Shown here piece by piece: positions 34,701 to 46,600 of a DNA stretch of 64,000 nucleotides. The notes beneath the pieces were generated by a model. That model saw only the letters and a program-made list of their open reading frames with translations. It was not told where the DNA came from and made no database searches. The number at the start of each line of letters is the position of its first letter. The stretch's first letter is position 1. The stretch spans positions 8,793,787 to 8,857,786 of the forward strand of contig NC_039514.1 of NCBI RefSeq assembly GCF_003672135.1. The letters are read 5' to 3'. The translations under genes were made by a program, and so were the position numbers. Source of the DNA: Ooceraea biroi (taxonomy: Eukaryota > Arthropoda > Insecta > Hymenoptera > Formicidae).

Positions 34701-37584
34701 ATTTGCTGCGTGAGGAACAACCGGAGTGACGCCAAGTGCGTGGCATGCTCCGCGCCGAGACCTGCAAGCAATCAAACACTATCGTCAATAATTAAGCCTC
34801 AAATTAAATCCGACCTGATGATGGAGAAGTTTAAACCCGCCGAGGGATCGTGGGAGTGCTCCGGCTGCTTGCTGAGAAACGCCGCGAGCGTGATCACGTG
34901 CCCCTGCTGCAACACGTCGAAGCCCACTTGCTTGAGGACGAACTCGAGGAAGACGGACGTCGTCGCGGAGCCGCCTGCTCAAAAGTCGAGCGTCGCTGGT
35001 GGTGCGGTAACGCAGGGTGTAGTAACCAGCGGCTCTGATATAATGAACAAATTTAAACCGAGCAAAGATTCCTGGGAGTGTCCGGGATGCCTCGTTAGAA
35101 ATAACAGTTCCGTTACTGCGTGTCCTTGTTGCAACACCGCTAAACCGGGTTCCGACGCAGGTGCGAGCAAGACGGAGCAGAAAACGTCGTCCAACGGATT
35201 CGGAGACCTGATGAAGAAGCCCGCGGGCGCGTGGAGTTGCGACACTTGCCTGCTGCAAAATGATGCGAAGCAGACGCAGTGCGTGGCTTGCGAAGCCTTG
35301 AAACCTGGGACTACGAAATCGAGCGCGTCCGCGTCCTCGAGCACTACCTCCACCGTGCAGTTCAAGTTTGGCGTGCCACCTAACGCGTCGGGCTCGGCTA
35401 ATCAAGCGGGTGGATTTAAATTCGGCATCGACAAAGCTGACCAGCCCAAGTCGGACGGCGCGTCGCCGTTGAATGGGTTCAAGTTCGGCAGTTCCCAGCC
35501 GCTCAACTGCACGTCGCAGTTCACGTTTGGCGTCCCCACCAAGGAAGAGAGTAAAGCTGCAAACGAAGCGTCTAACAAGACCAACGTCGTCGCAGCTTCC
35601 ACCGATGCGGCAAGATTTTCGTTCAAGGTGACGAATCTCGAGTCCGCGAAACAGGAGCAGGAAACGTCGTTCGGTACACCGCAGGGTGGGACTTCAACGG
35701 CCATTGAAAAATCGGGTACCGCGCTCAGTGCTACCACTCCTTTCACGTTTGGAGTGCATAAACCGGGGTTCGCTCAGCCCGATCTGGAAACACAGAAGAC
35801 GCCTTCTGTAACGACTGGAACGGACAGCTCCAAGTTAACAGCAACCACGACTGTCGCTGCTGTTTCCGTTGGCGCTACCGTTTTCGCTACTAATGCCGGT
35901 ACGATACCGATCAGCACCGCTGCAGTACTACCGCCATTACCGAAGACTCACGCATTAGACGCGAAGCCAATATTCTCATTCGGTGCAGCAGCAGGCAGCG
36001 GTATAACCACCGCTGCCAGTAACACTTCCACCAGCACGACGACTTGTCTTCCAGCTTTTGCTCAATCTTCTTTCACATTTTCCGATTCGAAGACAGCGTC
36101 CCAGCCGGCCGCGATAGCAACCTTCGGCCAGGGCGTTCCGCCCGCCGCGCAGTCTACGAAATTATTCGGAGCGAACAAGATAGCCGAGACCCCCGCCCCG
36201 TCACCCAGCAAGCCCGTGAGCGCAACATCGGCCAGCACGATCTTTCCGATTGTCTCGAGCTCGACGTCGCTGTTCAACAGCAGCGAGTCGAAGAAGACAA
36301 CGGCGTTCGGCATGGACAAGCCGTCGGCAGGGTTCGCCCTGTCCGAGAACAAGATCTCAACGTTCGGCAGCAACAGCCCCAAGGGCAAACCATCGATCTT
36401 CGGGACGCTGGAAACGACGAAGCTGCCCGGGTTCAGTTCACCCGCGCAGACATCCGTGGCGAGTCCTCTCCCGAGCTTCGGCGCACCGTCCAGTGCTACT
36501 CCCGCTGCTACCCCTTCGCTCTTTGGCTCGTCCAACACCACCTTCGGGAGCAACAGCGCGGCCACTTTCAGCGGCACGGCAACGACACCTGCGATCTTCT
36601 CGTCCACCAAACCTAGCGAGACTACCACTCCAGCCGCGTCGAACCCGTCGCTGTTCACGTTCGGCTCGTCGTCGCAGCAGTCGACCAGCAGCGGCTTCAA
36701 CTTCTCCGCGAACACCAACGCGACTGGCTCCGAGGCGAAACCGCTGTTCACGTTCGGTAGCGGTGCGAGCACGTCGCAGGGCAACAACGTATTCGGTAGC
36801 GGTACGTTCGGGGCGAGCTCCAGCGCCCCGACGAGCACCGCTAACTTCACGTTTAACCCGGCTAAGCAAGAGGCGGCACCGACGGCATTCGGGCAGAGCG
36901 CGGTGGCGGCTCCGCTGTTCGGTGCGCAACAAGTAACTCCGCAGACCCAGGCAACGTCGTCGTTCTCGTCCACTTCGTCATCCAGCGCGGGATTCAATTT
37001 TGGGTCTACCGCAGCGCCCACCGCTACGCCGGGAGGTTTCAACTTCGGAGGAATGGTAAATACAATTGATGTCTGTACATATATTTGCGTATATTACTGC
37101 ACTTACATTCGACAGTGCGATTTTCACATTTACAAGTGTCCGACTTAATATTTATTGTACCGGAATTATTTCACATGTTTGAAAAATGAAGTTGTCGCTG
37201 TTATCGATATCTTAATACGTTAACTTTTATATATATATATATATATATATATTACGTGTATAACTATAGCGCGTTATAATGTGTTACAGCCATCTACGTC
37301 TACCCCAGCTGGAGGTTTCAATTTTAACCCTCCCACCTCTACTCCTACAGTGGCTTTCGATCCCAACAGTCGGCCTTCGTTCAACTTCACCAAAGGAAGT
37401 GCACCAACATCGTTCAAGTGAGTATACGAGTTCCAGGTTCGCGGTTTCTTACAAGCTTGTTAAAGACTAATTAAATGCGAATTAAAAAAACAAACAAACC
37501 TTTTTTTCTCTTTCAAGTGCTACGCCCCAATCAGCAACAGCACCTCGAAAAATCAAAAAAGCGTTTCGGAGATGCATGCGGTAG
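31251..37584 (+). CDS. Nup153: Nucleoporin Nup153 (nuclear basket, zinc fingers and FG repeats)
   Basis: Eight coding exons (31251-31325, 32251-32535, 32616-32922, 33066-33286, 33357-33754, 33872-37055, 37290-37417, 37518-37584) give about 1554 residues. Nup153 anchors to the nuclear basket and takes part in import, export and chromatin contacts. The N-terminus carries the conserved block FVRKVATKVTDFIQPSWISK. A second conserved block reads TNVEVKPSTNAAGVDSSGMS followed by QTAKKILEALEHFSSPISDA. Five RanBP2-type zinc fingers (W-x-C-x2-C ... C-x2-C) start at about W640, W702, W756, W830 and W883. They are followed by some 600 residues of FG, FxFG and FTFG repeats in Ser/Thr/Ala-rich sequence. 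The C-terminus is basic (APRKIKKAFRRCMR). Exon 2 could also end later than modelled, but only the GTAAGC donor at 32536 keeps the frame into exon 3. The start is the first ATG of a CpG-rich exon. Confidence 0.95.
31707..31783 (+). repeat. CT-rich microsatellite in Nup153 intron 1
   Basis: A (TC)n tract with a few interruptions, followed by CTCG-rich and CT-rich sequence. It is the source of Ser/Leu and Arg/Glu-rich spurious frames. Confidence 0.85.
37228..37252. repeat. (TA)n microsatellite in Nup153 intron 6
   Basis: About twelve TA units lie between exons 6 and 7. Confidence 0.9.
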
Positions 37585-38686
37585 AGAGATATGACATGAA
37601 TGCGTACACTCAGGTGCGTCCTTACATCTATCCTATGCTGGGTGTGTCTATGTATATTAAGCGTTATACAATATGATACAATGGAATTCTGTCATACATC
37701 TCAATCGATCACATTTAATGTGGTGGTATATACCAAGCATCTTTGTAATATAGTAATCCGAAAGCTAACCGAACATGCTTGCGTACAACCACTTGTGTTC
37801 TCTCTCTACAGGAAAATGTAAATTATAAATTATTTAAATTATACAGTAATAATGAAAATAACAACCCTGAAGTTGGCATGAAGCCATTATTAAATCGTGT
37901 GATGCCGTTGCATTACTGAGACCTTACCCAAAAAAAAGAAAAAACAAACAAACTGGACGCGATGCGTATGTGACCGACACGACGTACTCGAGTAATGCGC
38001 ATATTTGTCGAAAATTGAAAAGTACCTCGATAAAGAAAGATTAATAAGCACTTTACACGTGCAATTGAAGATAAAAAAAACTAGTGGGAGATTGACCCCC
38101 GCGTAAGAGGTAAGTATAAGTCAGTCACAGCTTGTAGCAATATCGCCAGGAAAACGTTCGAGGACGGTTCACTTGTGGCGAGTTGAGAGACACTAGTACG
38201 GGAAATCTTTTAGTTGAACATTATATAGAGACAACTAAAGTAACATGTAGATATCTCCAAGATACATTTAAATTTATTAAAAAATTCCTCAGGAAACAAT
38301 TCGAAAAATAAAGACATGATTATAATATGAAAAAAGACATTATTTTGTGTATTAATAATTTCTTTTACATTTTAGCTCTACGTAATCTTTGCCCTGAATA
38401 ATTTTTTGTACGTTTAAAAGTATCAGAGAGATGTATGAGTAGTTTTATTTTGCTGTCCTAATGCTGTCGTATAGATATTTTGTTAAAAGTTATTAATAAT
38501 GTTCCGTGTATGTGCATTACAACATACATTTGAATAATTTTATGTTAATTTTTCGAAAAACAATCTCACGATTTTAGGTGAGTGTAACGGACTTAAACTG
38601 TCTTAAACTGTTGTTCATGCCAGCCTAAGGACATTTAATTTGTATAATCGTGATGTTGCAAGCATTGTGAACTGACTCTATATATC

Positions 38687-38692
38687 AATAAA
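38687..38692 (+). terminator. Candidate polyadenylation signal of Nup153
   Basis: AATAAA about 1.1 kb after the stop codon. Which signal is used cannot be told from sequence. Confidence 0.4.
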
Positions 38693-39654
38693 GCCCCACT
38701 ACATATTTACATAGATATTAATTATATTTTAATTAGAATTTCGTGGGCAGCCCTACACAATCTTTGTAGAACTAGTCCAGGAAAGTGTAATATACACAAA
38801 AATGGCATTCGGATAGTACAAAGTGACGATTACTGAACGTTTCCATTGAGTAGTCGAAATTGTATATTTTTTTTATATATTGAATGAAATAACCCTATAA
38901 GAAGAATACTGAATGCCATTTTGATAGGATTATACTATAACGATGTTGTGTGTTTCATTATAGAGTGAGTGAAATAATTCTGACAGAAGAGTATGTATCG
39001 AATGAGAATAAATTCTCGGGGCTTCTAAAGAGTTCTTTTCGATCACATCTTTTCTTTATTATTACATTTACATGCATATATGTATGAAGAACATCACTCT
39101 AGATACGTTGCTCCGAATTATTTACTCGCTATAAGGAAACGAATTAAAATAAAAAGTTTTTAACAGTTTTCGACATGTTGCTGCAACTCTGTTACAAAAG
39201 AAAAAATGATAAAAAAATCTGCAGAAAGCAATCTCTGATCCGCTGAGTTTTTAAATGTTTAAATAACAGTTTTACTACTTAGAGAATCCGTGTTTTCGGT
39301 AAAAAAAAATGAAAATTTTCTAAGTTTCACGGTGATATACCTCGATTAAATCAAACGATGATTTTTCCAAGTGCAATTTAGAGTGATATTAATTTACGTA
39401 ATTTTGAAACTACTCGACATCCACAAAGCGGGATATTATAAAGCGTTCTTTTTAGAAGTCCCTAAGGTGGAAAGTAGTTAGACGGCGTGTAATAATAATT
39501 AATGAATTACATTATATCTCATTTAAGATTAGGGTAGTTGTGTATAACGTTGGCTTAGATTTGACAGTAGCCAAGAATAACTCGGCACATGACCCATCTT
39601 ATGCCATATTAGAGACCTAGGTACAAAAAAACCATTCTGTTAAACATTGTTGTT

Positions 39655-39712
39655 TATCTCTCTCTCTCTCTCTCTCTCTTCCTCTCTTTCTTTCTCTCTC
39701 TCTCTTTCTCCG
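39655..39712 (+). repeat. (TC)n microsatellite
   Basis: A pyrimidine tract of about 58 bases, mostly TC units, with a few TTC and TTT interruptions. Confidence 0.9.
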
Positions 39713-41036
39713 TTGTTATGTAATATGTACACGTAGACATTAAGAAACCTCTTCTTAAGTTCTGTATACATTAAGAAAAAATTTTTACTATGTAGTTTCT
39801 ACGTTGAACACTTGTACTTTTAACATCATCAAAGTATCCTTTGTAGATGTATTTATTTAGGATGTAAACGACGTATGTTGATTAAATATGTAATACTTAG
39901 TACCACGAATGATTTAAAATAAATTCTGTGATGCAGGTGACGTATGATGTAAAGCCGCCGATCGAATACGTGTCGATAAATAGTTAAAAAATTGCTTTGC
40001 ATAAATGAAATTACCTTAGTTGTTAAGCGAAGCCCATACCTGACAATCTACAAAGGATGCTTCGATCATAAGACGGTTTACAAAACTGTTTTACACGACG
40101 TATTGCAGAACGAAAATATTGTAATTAATGGTAGAGTGAGGCTGCGCTGAGATATGTCTACGCTGCTGTCTTACACTGTGAACATTCTCTGTTGAGGCTG
40201 TGTCGTCCATTTGTCTATCGATAGACAAATTTCCAAATTAATCAATATATCGAGTACTGCTTACGAGAAGGCAGTATCTTTATATTAAATTTCGTATATG
40301 GCCTTACAAATACATAATGAACGTATAACGTAGATATATTAACGACTGTAAAGCAAATCGTATTGGAATTGTTTTGTAGCACTTTATATACTCTCCATTG
40401 TAATATGTTTGCATAAACATCTGAAGAGAGCACTGTATTAAAAACGTTCAACAATAGATATACGTAACATCGCATGACTGATAGAAATGTTCATCGGTTT
40501 GTCCGTGTGACGGGATATCCTTGTGTTATCAAACGTGTCGTTAGACGTGAAACTGTTATCGATATTATTCAACGTATCAACGTATATCAGTAAACTCTAT
40601 ATTACACCCCTTTACGTAACATTTGCAATATGCTCCTTTTGTACGCTACGTGCGTATCGAAAAACACACAAAAAAAATGCGAACAGTTAATCGTGATTAT
40701 TTTCATGCGATTTTCCTATGAGACACGGGATGTTACGACATGTCAAATATTCCGAGGCCTTATTACAAATCTCAGTCCATTGGAAAATTATGTGCATTGT
40801 AATGAATTTTTATGAATGTCTGATAATGATTCTATCGAGCACGTATTAAGCAATCGTCTAATGGGATTCAGAAATGCGAGAGTTTGTTATGAAATAAATC
40901 CAATGACTGACTGTAATTAAAATAAAATAATAAACGTGGGAGAATGTTCACTGTATGCTTCAGGTGCTATGGGGATGCTGTTTGCATTCCCCATGACATG
41001 ATGTAACGATAGCTAATATTACGGGAAAAAACGCGT

Positions 41037-41542
41037 CGGTGTTTCTCAACCGATGGGTCATAGAACAATTTGAAAGACACTTGTTAATAGAGTATGTAAC
41101 GTGTGCAAGGTGTAAGTAAAGCCATCTTTATTCGCACAAGCAGAGTTGACGAAATACGCTTAATGGCGATTGAATGTTTTTTTTCTTTTTTCCTTTTTGA
41201 TATCGCAACGAAAGTGTTTGTATTGTATCATCTTAAAATCGGTAAGCCAACACAATCTCTCTCTTCCTTTAAGATGATATATTATTAAATACATTTTATT
41301 TTGCAGATATAGATAAGACGCTACAAGCGATGTTAATGACGCTCGCAATAATAACAATAAAAATGTATGCAACATGTTGTATTCTTTTGTGGACCAGAAA
41401 TGTAAATAATAATTGTATCAACGGTTTTGGAGAGTTACTGCTTTTCAGTTCTTTATCTTTATTGAATAAAGGTGACATTGCCTTAATGGATAGCACTTGT
41501 AATATTTAAGGGACTACTTGGAGCTTGTGTTGAGAAACACCG
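41037..41542. mobile_element. Possible hAT-like MITE (CGGTGTTTCTCAAC ends)
   Basis: CGGTGTTTCTCAAC at 41037-41050 is matched by its exact reverse complement at 41529-41542. Ends of the form CAGTG/CGGTG-TTTCTCAA are familiar from hAT transposons, but I do not see the expected 8-bp target duplication. The 506 bp inside have no transposase frame. The family call is inference from the ends only. Confidence 0.4.
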
Positions 41543-43642
41543 TGATATAAGATACATTAATCTTATTACGAGTACTATTCTCAATTATCTTGTGTTTATC
41601 CGAATGATTATGTAATTATGCACATAATAATTATGTAATTATGTAACCACGGATATAGTTGTATGATTATACGTGTAATAATCATATAATTATATGACAA
41701 ATTAGAATATATATATATATATATATATAAAAAAATACTAATTGGGTATGATGTTGCTTAATTTTGGATTAATTTTATTTTTATTTCTAGAAAACAAAGA
41801 AAAGAGAAACTTATATAGGAGGGCATTTAATAAACTTTGCGCTTTGAGCTAAGGAATTTTACTATAGCATGTGCACATGTATCTCTCTCCGTAAACGACG
41901 ACGTTAAAAATCATTCTTTACATGTACATGTACGCGAAGACGAAGCGAAAGAAAATTATCGTGCTAAATGTGCAGATCCATATTAAAATTCTTTGGGTCA
42001 GAGGAGATAATCTAGAGACAGATATTACATATGTAGGGTATAAATCTGATCGCAGTCCCCGGTATTTAGACAAAGTATATTTTATGAATACGTTTTTTTG
42101 GTTTTGTTTTAATCCTGTAAGTAGGATCGCTCCTCGACAGTTCCTCAAAGAAATATACAAGATAAGAGATATATATATAATGTGAATCTTTACTGTGTCA
42201 CAATCGTGATTCTCGACATCCTCAATTGTATACATAGTTCTACAAACTGTTATAATAATTTTTTTCTTTCTTTCAGGAGGTAATGTTCAACGACGATAGT
42301 GTGCAAAACAATTCTTTCCAGTAGAATACGAATCGTTTAAATATGCTCTTTCCATTTCTTGCAGGATATCATTCAAATAAATAAAATGTTCGAAATACCT
42401 CAGTAAAGGATTCCTTAACAATATAGCCCTCTGTAACAAATAGTATACAATCTGGCGGTGTTACAAACTATTTCACATACAACTAATTATGTTTATTCGT
42501 ATCTACGATTATGGGTAATTATAATTCAACACATTTCCACTCGTTTTTTTCTCGTTTTGAGAACGTTTGTACAGGGAATTACGAAAACAGGCTATCTGTA
42601 TAATTGTAATATAAAAAATGCACAGTTTTTATTTCAGATCCACTGTTTCGGTTACAATAATAATGTTCTTACTAACTCGACAGATTCGCCATGCATAATA
42701 ATTTGTCATTCGTAAATCAATAATGCTCACTCGGATTCTACTATTTACACGCTAGAAACTATAAAACGGTGGCCATATAAATTAATCTAAACGTTTCATC
42801 ACTATATAGGTACTTTTTTTTAGTTACACGATGTAAATACGAGAGCGACACCTGCTCGGCGACGACGATACATTCTACAATGTTCAAAAAAGAAAACCCT
42901 GTAATAAAATGATTGGAGATCGAACGAAAATCTGGATAGAGAACACGTACATTTCCCCGTTCGCACGGTTAACGTATACGAATTATATTAAATTTATTAA
43001 GGTATAATAAATTTAATATTAAAGTTTTCAATGCGCGTAAGATTCTTGAATGTGATTTTGTTTGTTTTTTTTCTTTCAACAACAACAAATCGGGAGCTTA
43101 GGTAAATGTGAGACTATGGTGATAAAGAACTGTATTAAAAAACTTGTGGCACGAATTTTATTCCGAGATTTACAACAAAAATGTTTCAACTAGTTAAAAT
43201 GTCGCTTAAATCCTGGGATATGAAACATTGACACGTATATAACATAGGTAAATACAAGAGAATGTGGACAATCCAGATATACAATTCAGTAGTTTGCATT
43301 GAACTGATAAAATTGATTGATTCGTTTTTTTTTCCTTCCTATTCATTTAGTGTGTTGTGTTTGCGACTTGGATAGGCCTGCTGTGCTTCTCAGAGAGGTG
43401 AATTCACTAATTAATTAATTATTACGACTCATTGGCTGACAAATGGAGCAGCCGAGCCTCTCTGAGCAGCCCATGTTCATTCGCTATTATATCACTTCTA
43501 TTACGATATCATAATTTAGGTACAATCTTAATTATTCAATATTAATGAGAATATTAATAATCATGTTTTATTTTTGCTTGAATTAATTAATTTTATAGAT
43601 AATTATAATCGTAATTATAATTATTTTATAAAGATTCTTACA
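41543..43642. other. Convergent 3' regions of Nup153 and WAC
   Basis: AT-rich DNA with a (TA)n tract at 41707-41729 and no gene seen. The right part should be WAC 3' UTR on the minus strand. TTTATT at 43567-43572 is a possible WAC polyadenylation signal about 70 bases past the stop. Confidence 0.45.
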
Positions 43643-46600
43643 CTAAGAATCGTCAGACATGAAGGAATTTTGGGATTTTAACTCCTCCAGTGTTTGGATT
43701 TGTTGACGGAGGAATAATATCCTAAAATGGCAAGTAAAACGATTGAGATAACAGTTAGCAGGTGTAAAAAAGCACTTTTTCTTCCTTTTTTTTGTGCCGT
43801 ACTTACTAAATGTCCTAATAACGAATAACGCGGCGTAAGTGAAGTGAGAATGACTTACCTTTGTTCCTGCAGCGTTGCCTGGATTTCTGTCAGCCTCACT
43901 ATCGATCGTGCCGTTTTCAATTCTGCGGACACTCTCGTACATTGCAAACTGCCCATTGTGTGTGCTTCCTCACTAAGTTTCTGTGCCTGCGAGTACAAGA
44001 GTTACTTTATGTAAAAAAAAAACAAACAAATCGTCGGGTTAATGACAACGCGATGCTTTTATCTGGGATTCCTTTACCTGTTTCTCGAGAATATCAGCGG
44101 GGAAGGCGCGCACGTGCTGCGTCAAGTCTTCCCGATAATGGTTAGCGAGTGATGGTGTTAGAGAAGGTGTCAAGGGGGGTTGCACACGAGACAGCGCTTG
44201 CAGGCCTCCTGTGTTGCTCAGGTTTCCAAGGGAGCCTAACGTACTGAGATTTTGCAGCGAGCTCAAACCTTGTACTCCAGAATTCGCCCCCCCAGGACTC
44301 GTTACTGCAAAGGGAAGAATAGAAAATAAAAGAGGGAAAATAAATATAACGTGAAATGCAAAGAAATTCGTATAAATTGCAGCAACTATATTTTACGCGA
44401 GTGTTTTACATCTTTTTTTTTTTTAAATACCGCGGGAGATAACAATTAATTTTGAGCGTTAAATAATAATAATTGGAAAACTTACATTTCCGTGCGTCAA
44501 TGCAATCCTGAGTTTCTGAATGTGTAGGAGTCGGTGGACCCTCGCTGGTAATATTACCACTTGTATCAACTTTTAGCGGGACCATTACATCGTTTCCACT
44601 GGTACCTCGGTCTCCGCTAGCGGACTGCTACGTTAAAAAGAATAAACGGATAACACTGTTCACGTGTTTCGAAACAAAAACAAAATCACCAATTATACCG
44701 TCGCCCGAAAAACACCGTACACCTTCTCGATTTCAGATATCGAGAGGTAAGACCGAACGTAATTATTGCAACGATGGCAAAATACTCTGACGATTATAGA
44801 ATTTCCAAGATTAAAAAAATAAAAAAAGTCGTGAAAAATGTGAGTTAAAGGGACGCGAGTGTTTCCTTACTTGTCGAGACAGCAAGATTGCAGTTTGAAT
44901 CGTCTGTAACGCCTTCTGGGGCGTGATGTCAGGTTGTTCCTTGTTGCCCGTGATTTGCGATAGTAATCTCGGCAGATTTGCCAGTGACACCGGTGGTCCC
45001 GGAGCGTTACTGTTCCCTTGCTGCTGCGTGGGCGAACTTAGTTTGCCCACAGCTTGCGGCGTCGTTGACGGTGGATGTGATGTTAACCGAGGTAATGCTA
45101 GGATGCGAGAGCAATGACAAAAAGTCGTCGGTTATAAATTTATGTAAAGTGTGTAGACATGTTTTTTTTTAATCTTTAACAATAACCGAGATAATTCTAG
45201 AGAGAAGAATAATCTTCGGCAACCACCTTATGTTTTTATTTCAAAAGTACATTTTGACGACGATGTTTCCTCTTTAAAACACTCGAGTTTTTATGCGAGT
45301 AGCAAGCAGAGACATACCAGTGGCCAAGAGAACAGGGCCCTGTGGCAGTGGATCGTGAGCGCAGGATGATGTCAAGGGTTCCGAAGTGGGTGTGGAATCG
45401 CCCGGCGATATATCCATGTCCTGTGCCTGCCGTTCCACGCAAACTTCCTCCCTGCAAGTTTCTCTCTCCCGTTCTCGCTCCCGTTCTCTCTCCCGTTCCT
45501 TCTCCCGCTCTCTCTCCCGCGCGGAAGCATCCTCTCTGCTGCTACCGCCGCCACTACCGCCACATGAGCTCCAATATTCTCGTTTGTCAGACTGTCGCGA
45601 CGATTTACCATCTCGCATACTGCTACTGCTATTTGATCGCGAGTTGGAATGTTTATCATGACCTGTCCAGAGGAATTTCCAGATTGTAGAAAAAGTGCAG
45701 TCATTTGTCCTCTCTCATTACCCAACGTTTGCTTTGCCGCGTTTGATAATCACGAAAATATATCACGTACTTGACCTAGAAGAAGAATAGTCACTAGACT
45801 GGCGCTGACGATTGTCTGTCCGGCTGATCCACTCTCGTGGCTTCTCCCACTGAGACACCTCGGTCTTGCAGTTGTAATAATACTTCTTTCCTGAAGAACT
45901 CATGTGCTCCGACCAATCGCCAAACCTGGCCGTCCGTTCCATCGCACCTCCTCCTCCTCGCTCATCACCACGTTTATCCTAAACAGACTGTTCTAAAATT
46001 TCCGGAAACGATTGAATAGACGGGGGGTAGTATTTCCATTAATTCCACAACGTGTTCGAAAATTGAAGTTATACTCGTCCGTATTCTTCGGGCTATCGAT
46101 ATTAACATGTCGCTATCGCACGCATCTTTCGATACCCTTTGTACGCACACATTTACAATTCCTTAAGGCTGCGATAACAAATCAAGCTTTACAGGAAAAT
46201 TTGCTCGCGTATAAAAATGACGTTGACATGTATCTTGATCGATCGAAGTCCTTATGCAGCGATAAAAATCATATCGTTTCGTGCGCAATCTCTGCGGCAA
46301 CTTCAAATTTTGAATTTACGATTAATGCATCGGAAGAAACGTCGTAATCATAGGACACTGACCTGACAGGAATTATGTGATGGTTTTCTCTGAGATGAAG
46401 ATTCTCTCGATGAATTTGATGATAATTTTATGGGATGTAAGATCTATAGACACATGAACGAGCATTATTATATTTATCGTGGTGCAACATGCAGCGAGCT
46501 GTGTTTAATTAATTTGCAGAAGCATCCAATGCTTTCGCAACGTATATTAAACGCTTCTTCTTCTTTTAAGAGGTAAAGGTGCATTTATAAATACCATCTT

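Larger units (their letters stand above)
37585..41036 (+). other. Nup153 3' UTR and following AT-rich DNA
   Basis: No coding frame of note. AATAAA at 38687-38692 is the first well-placed polyadenylation signal after the stop at 37584; others occur further on (for example near 39920). A (TC)n tract sits at 39655-39712. Confidence 0.5.

Noticed and set aside
33845..37042. Long minus-strand frames (278 and 326 residues) opposite Nup153
   Set aside because: They are shadows of the 3.2-kb Nup153 exon, whose FG and zinc-finger pattern is clear on the plus strand.
43376..43471. Possible hairpin (CTCAGAGAGG with CCTCTCTGAG) in the WAC 3' region
   Set aside because: The stem is about 10 base pairs with a ~58-base loop and a bulge, too weak to call a microRNA precursor.
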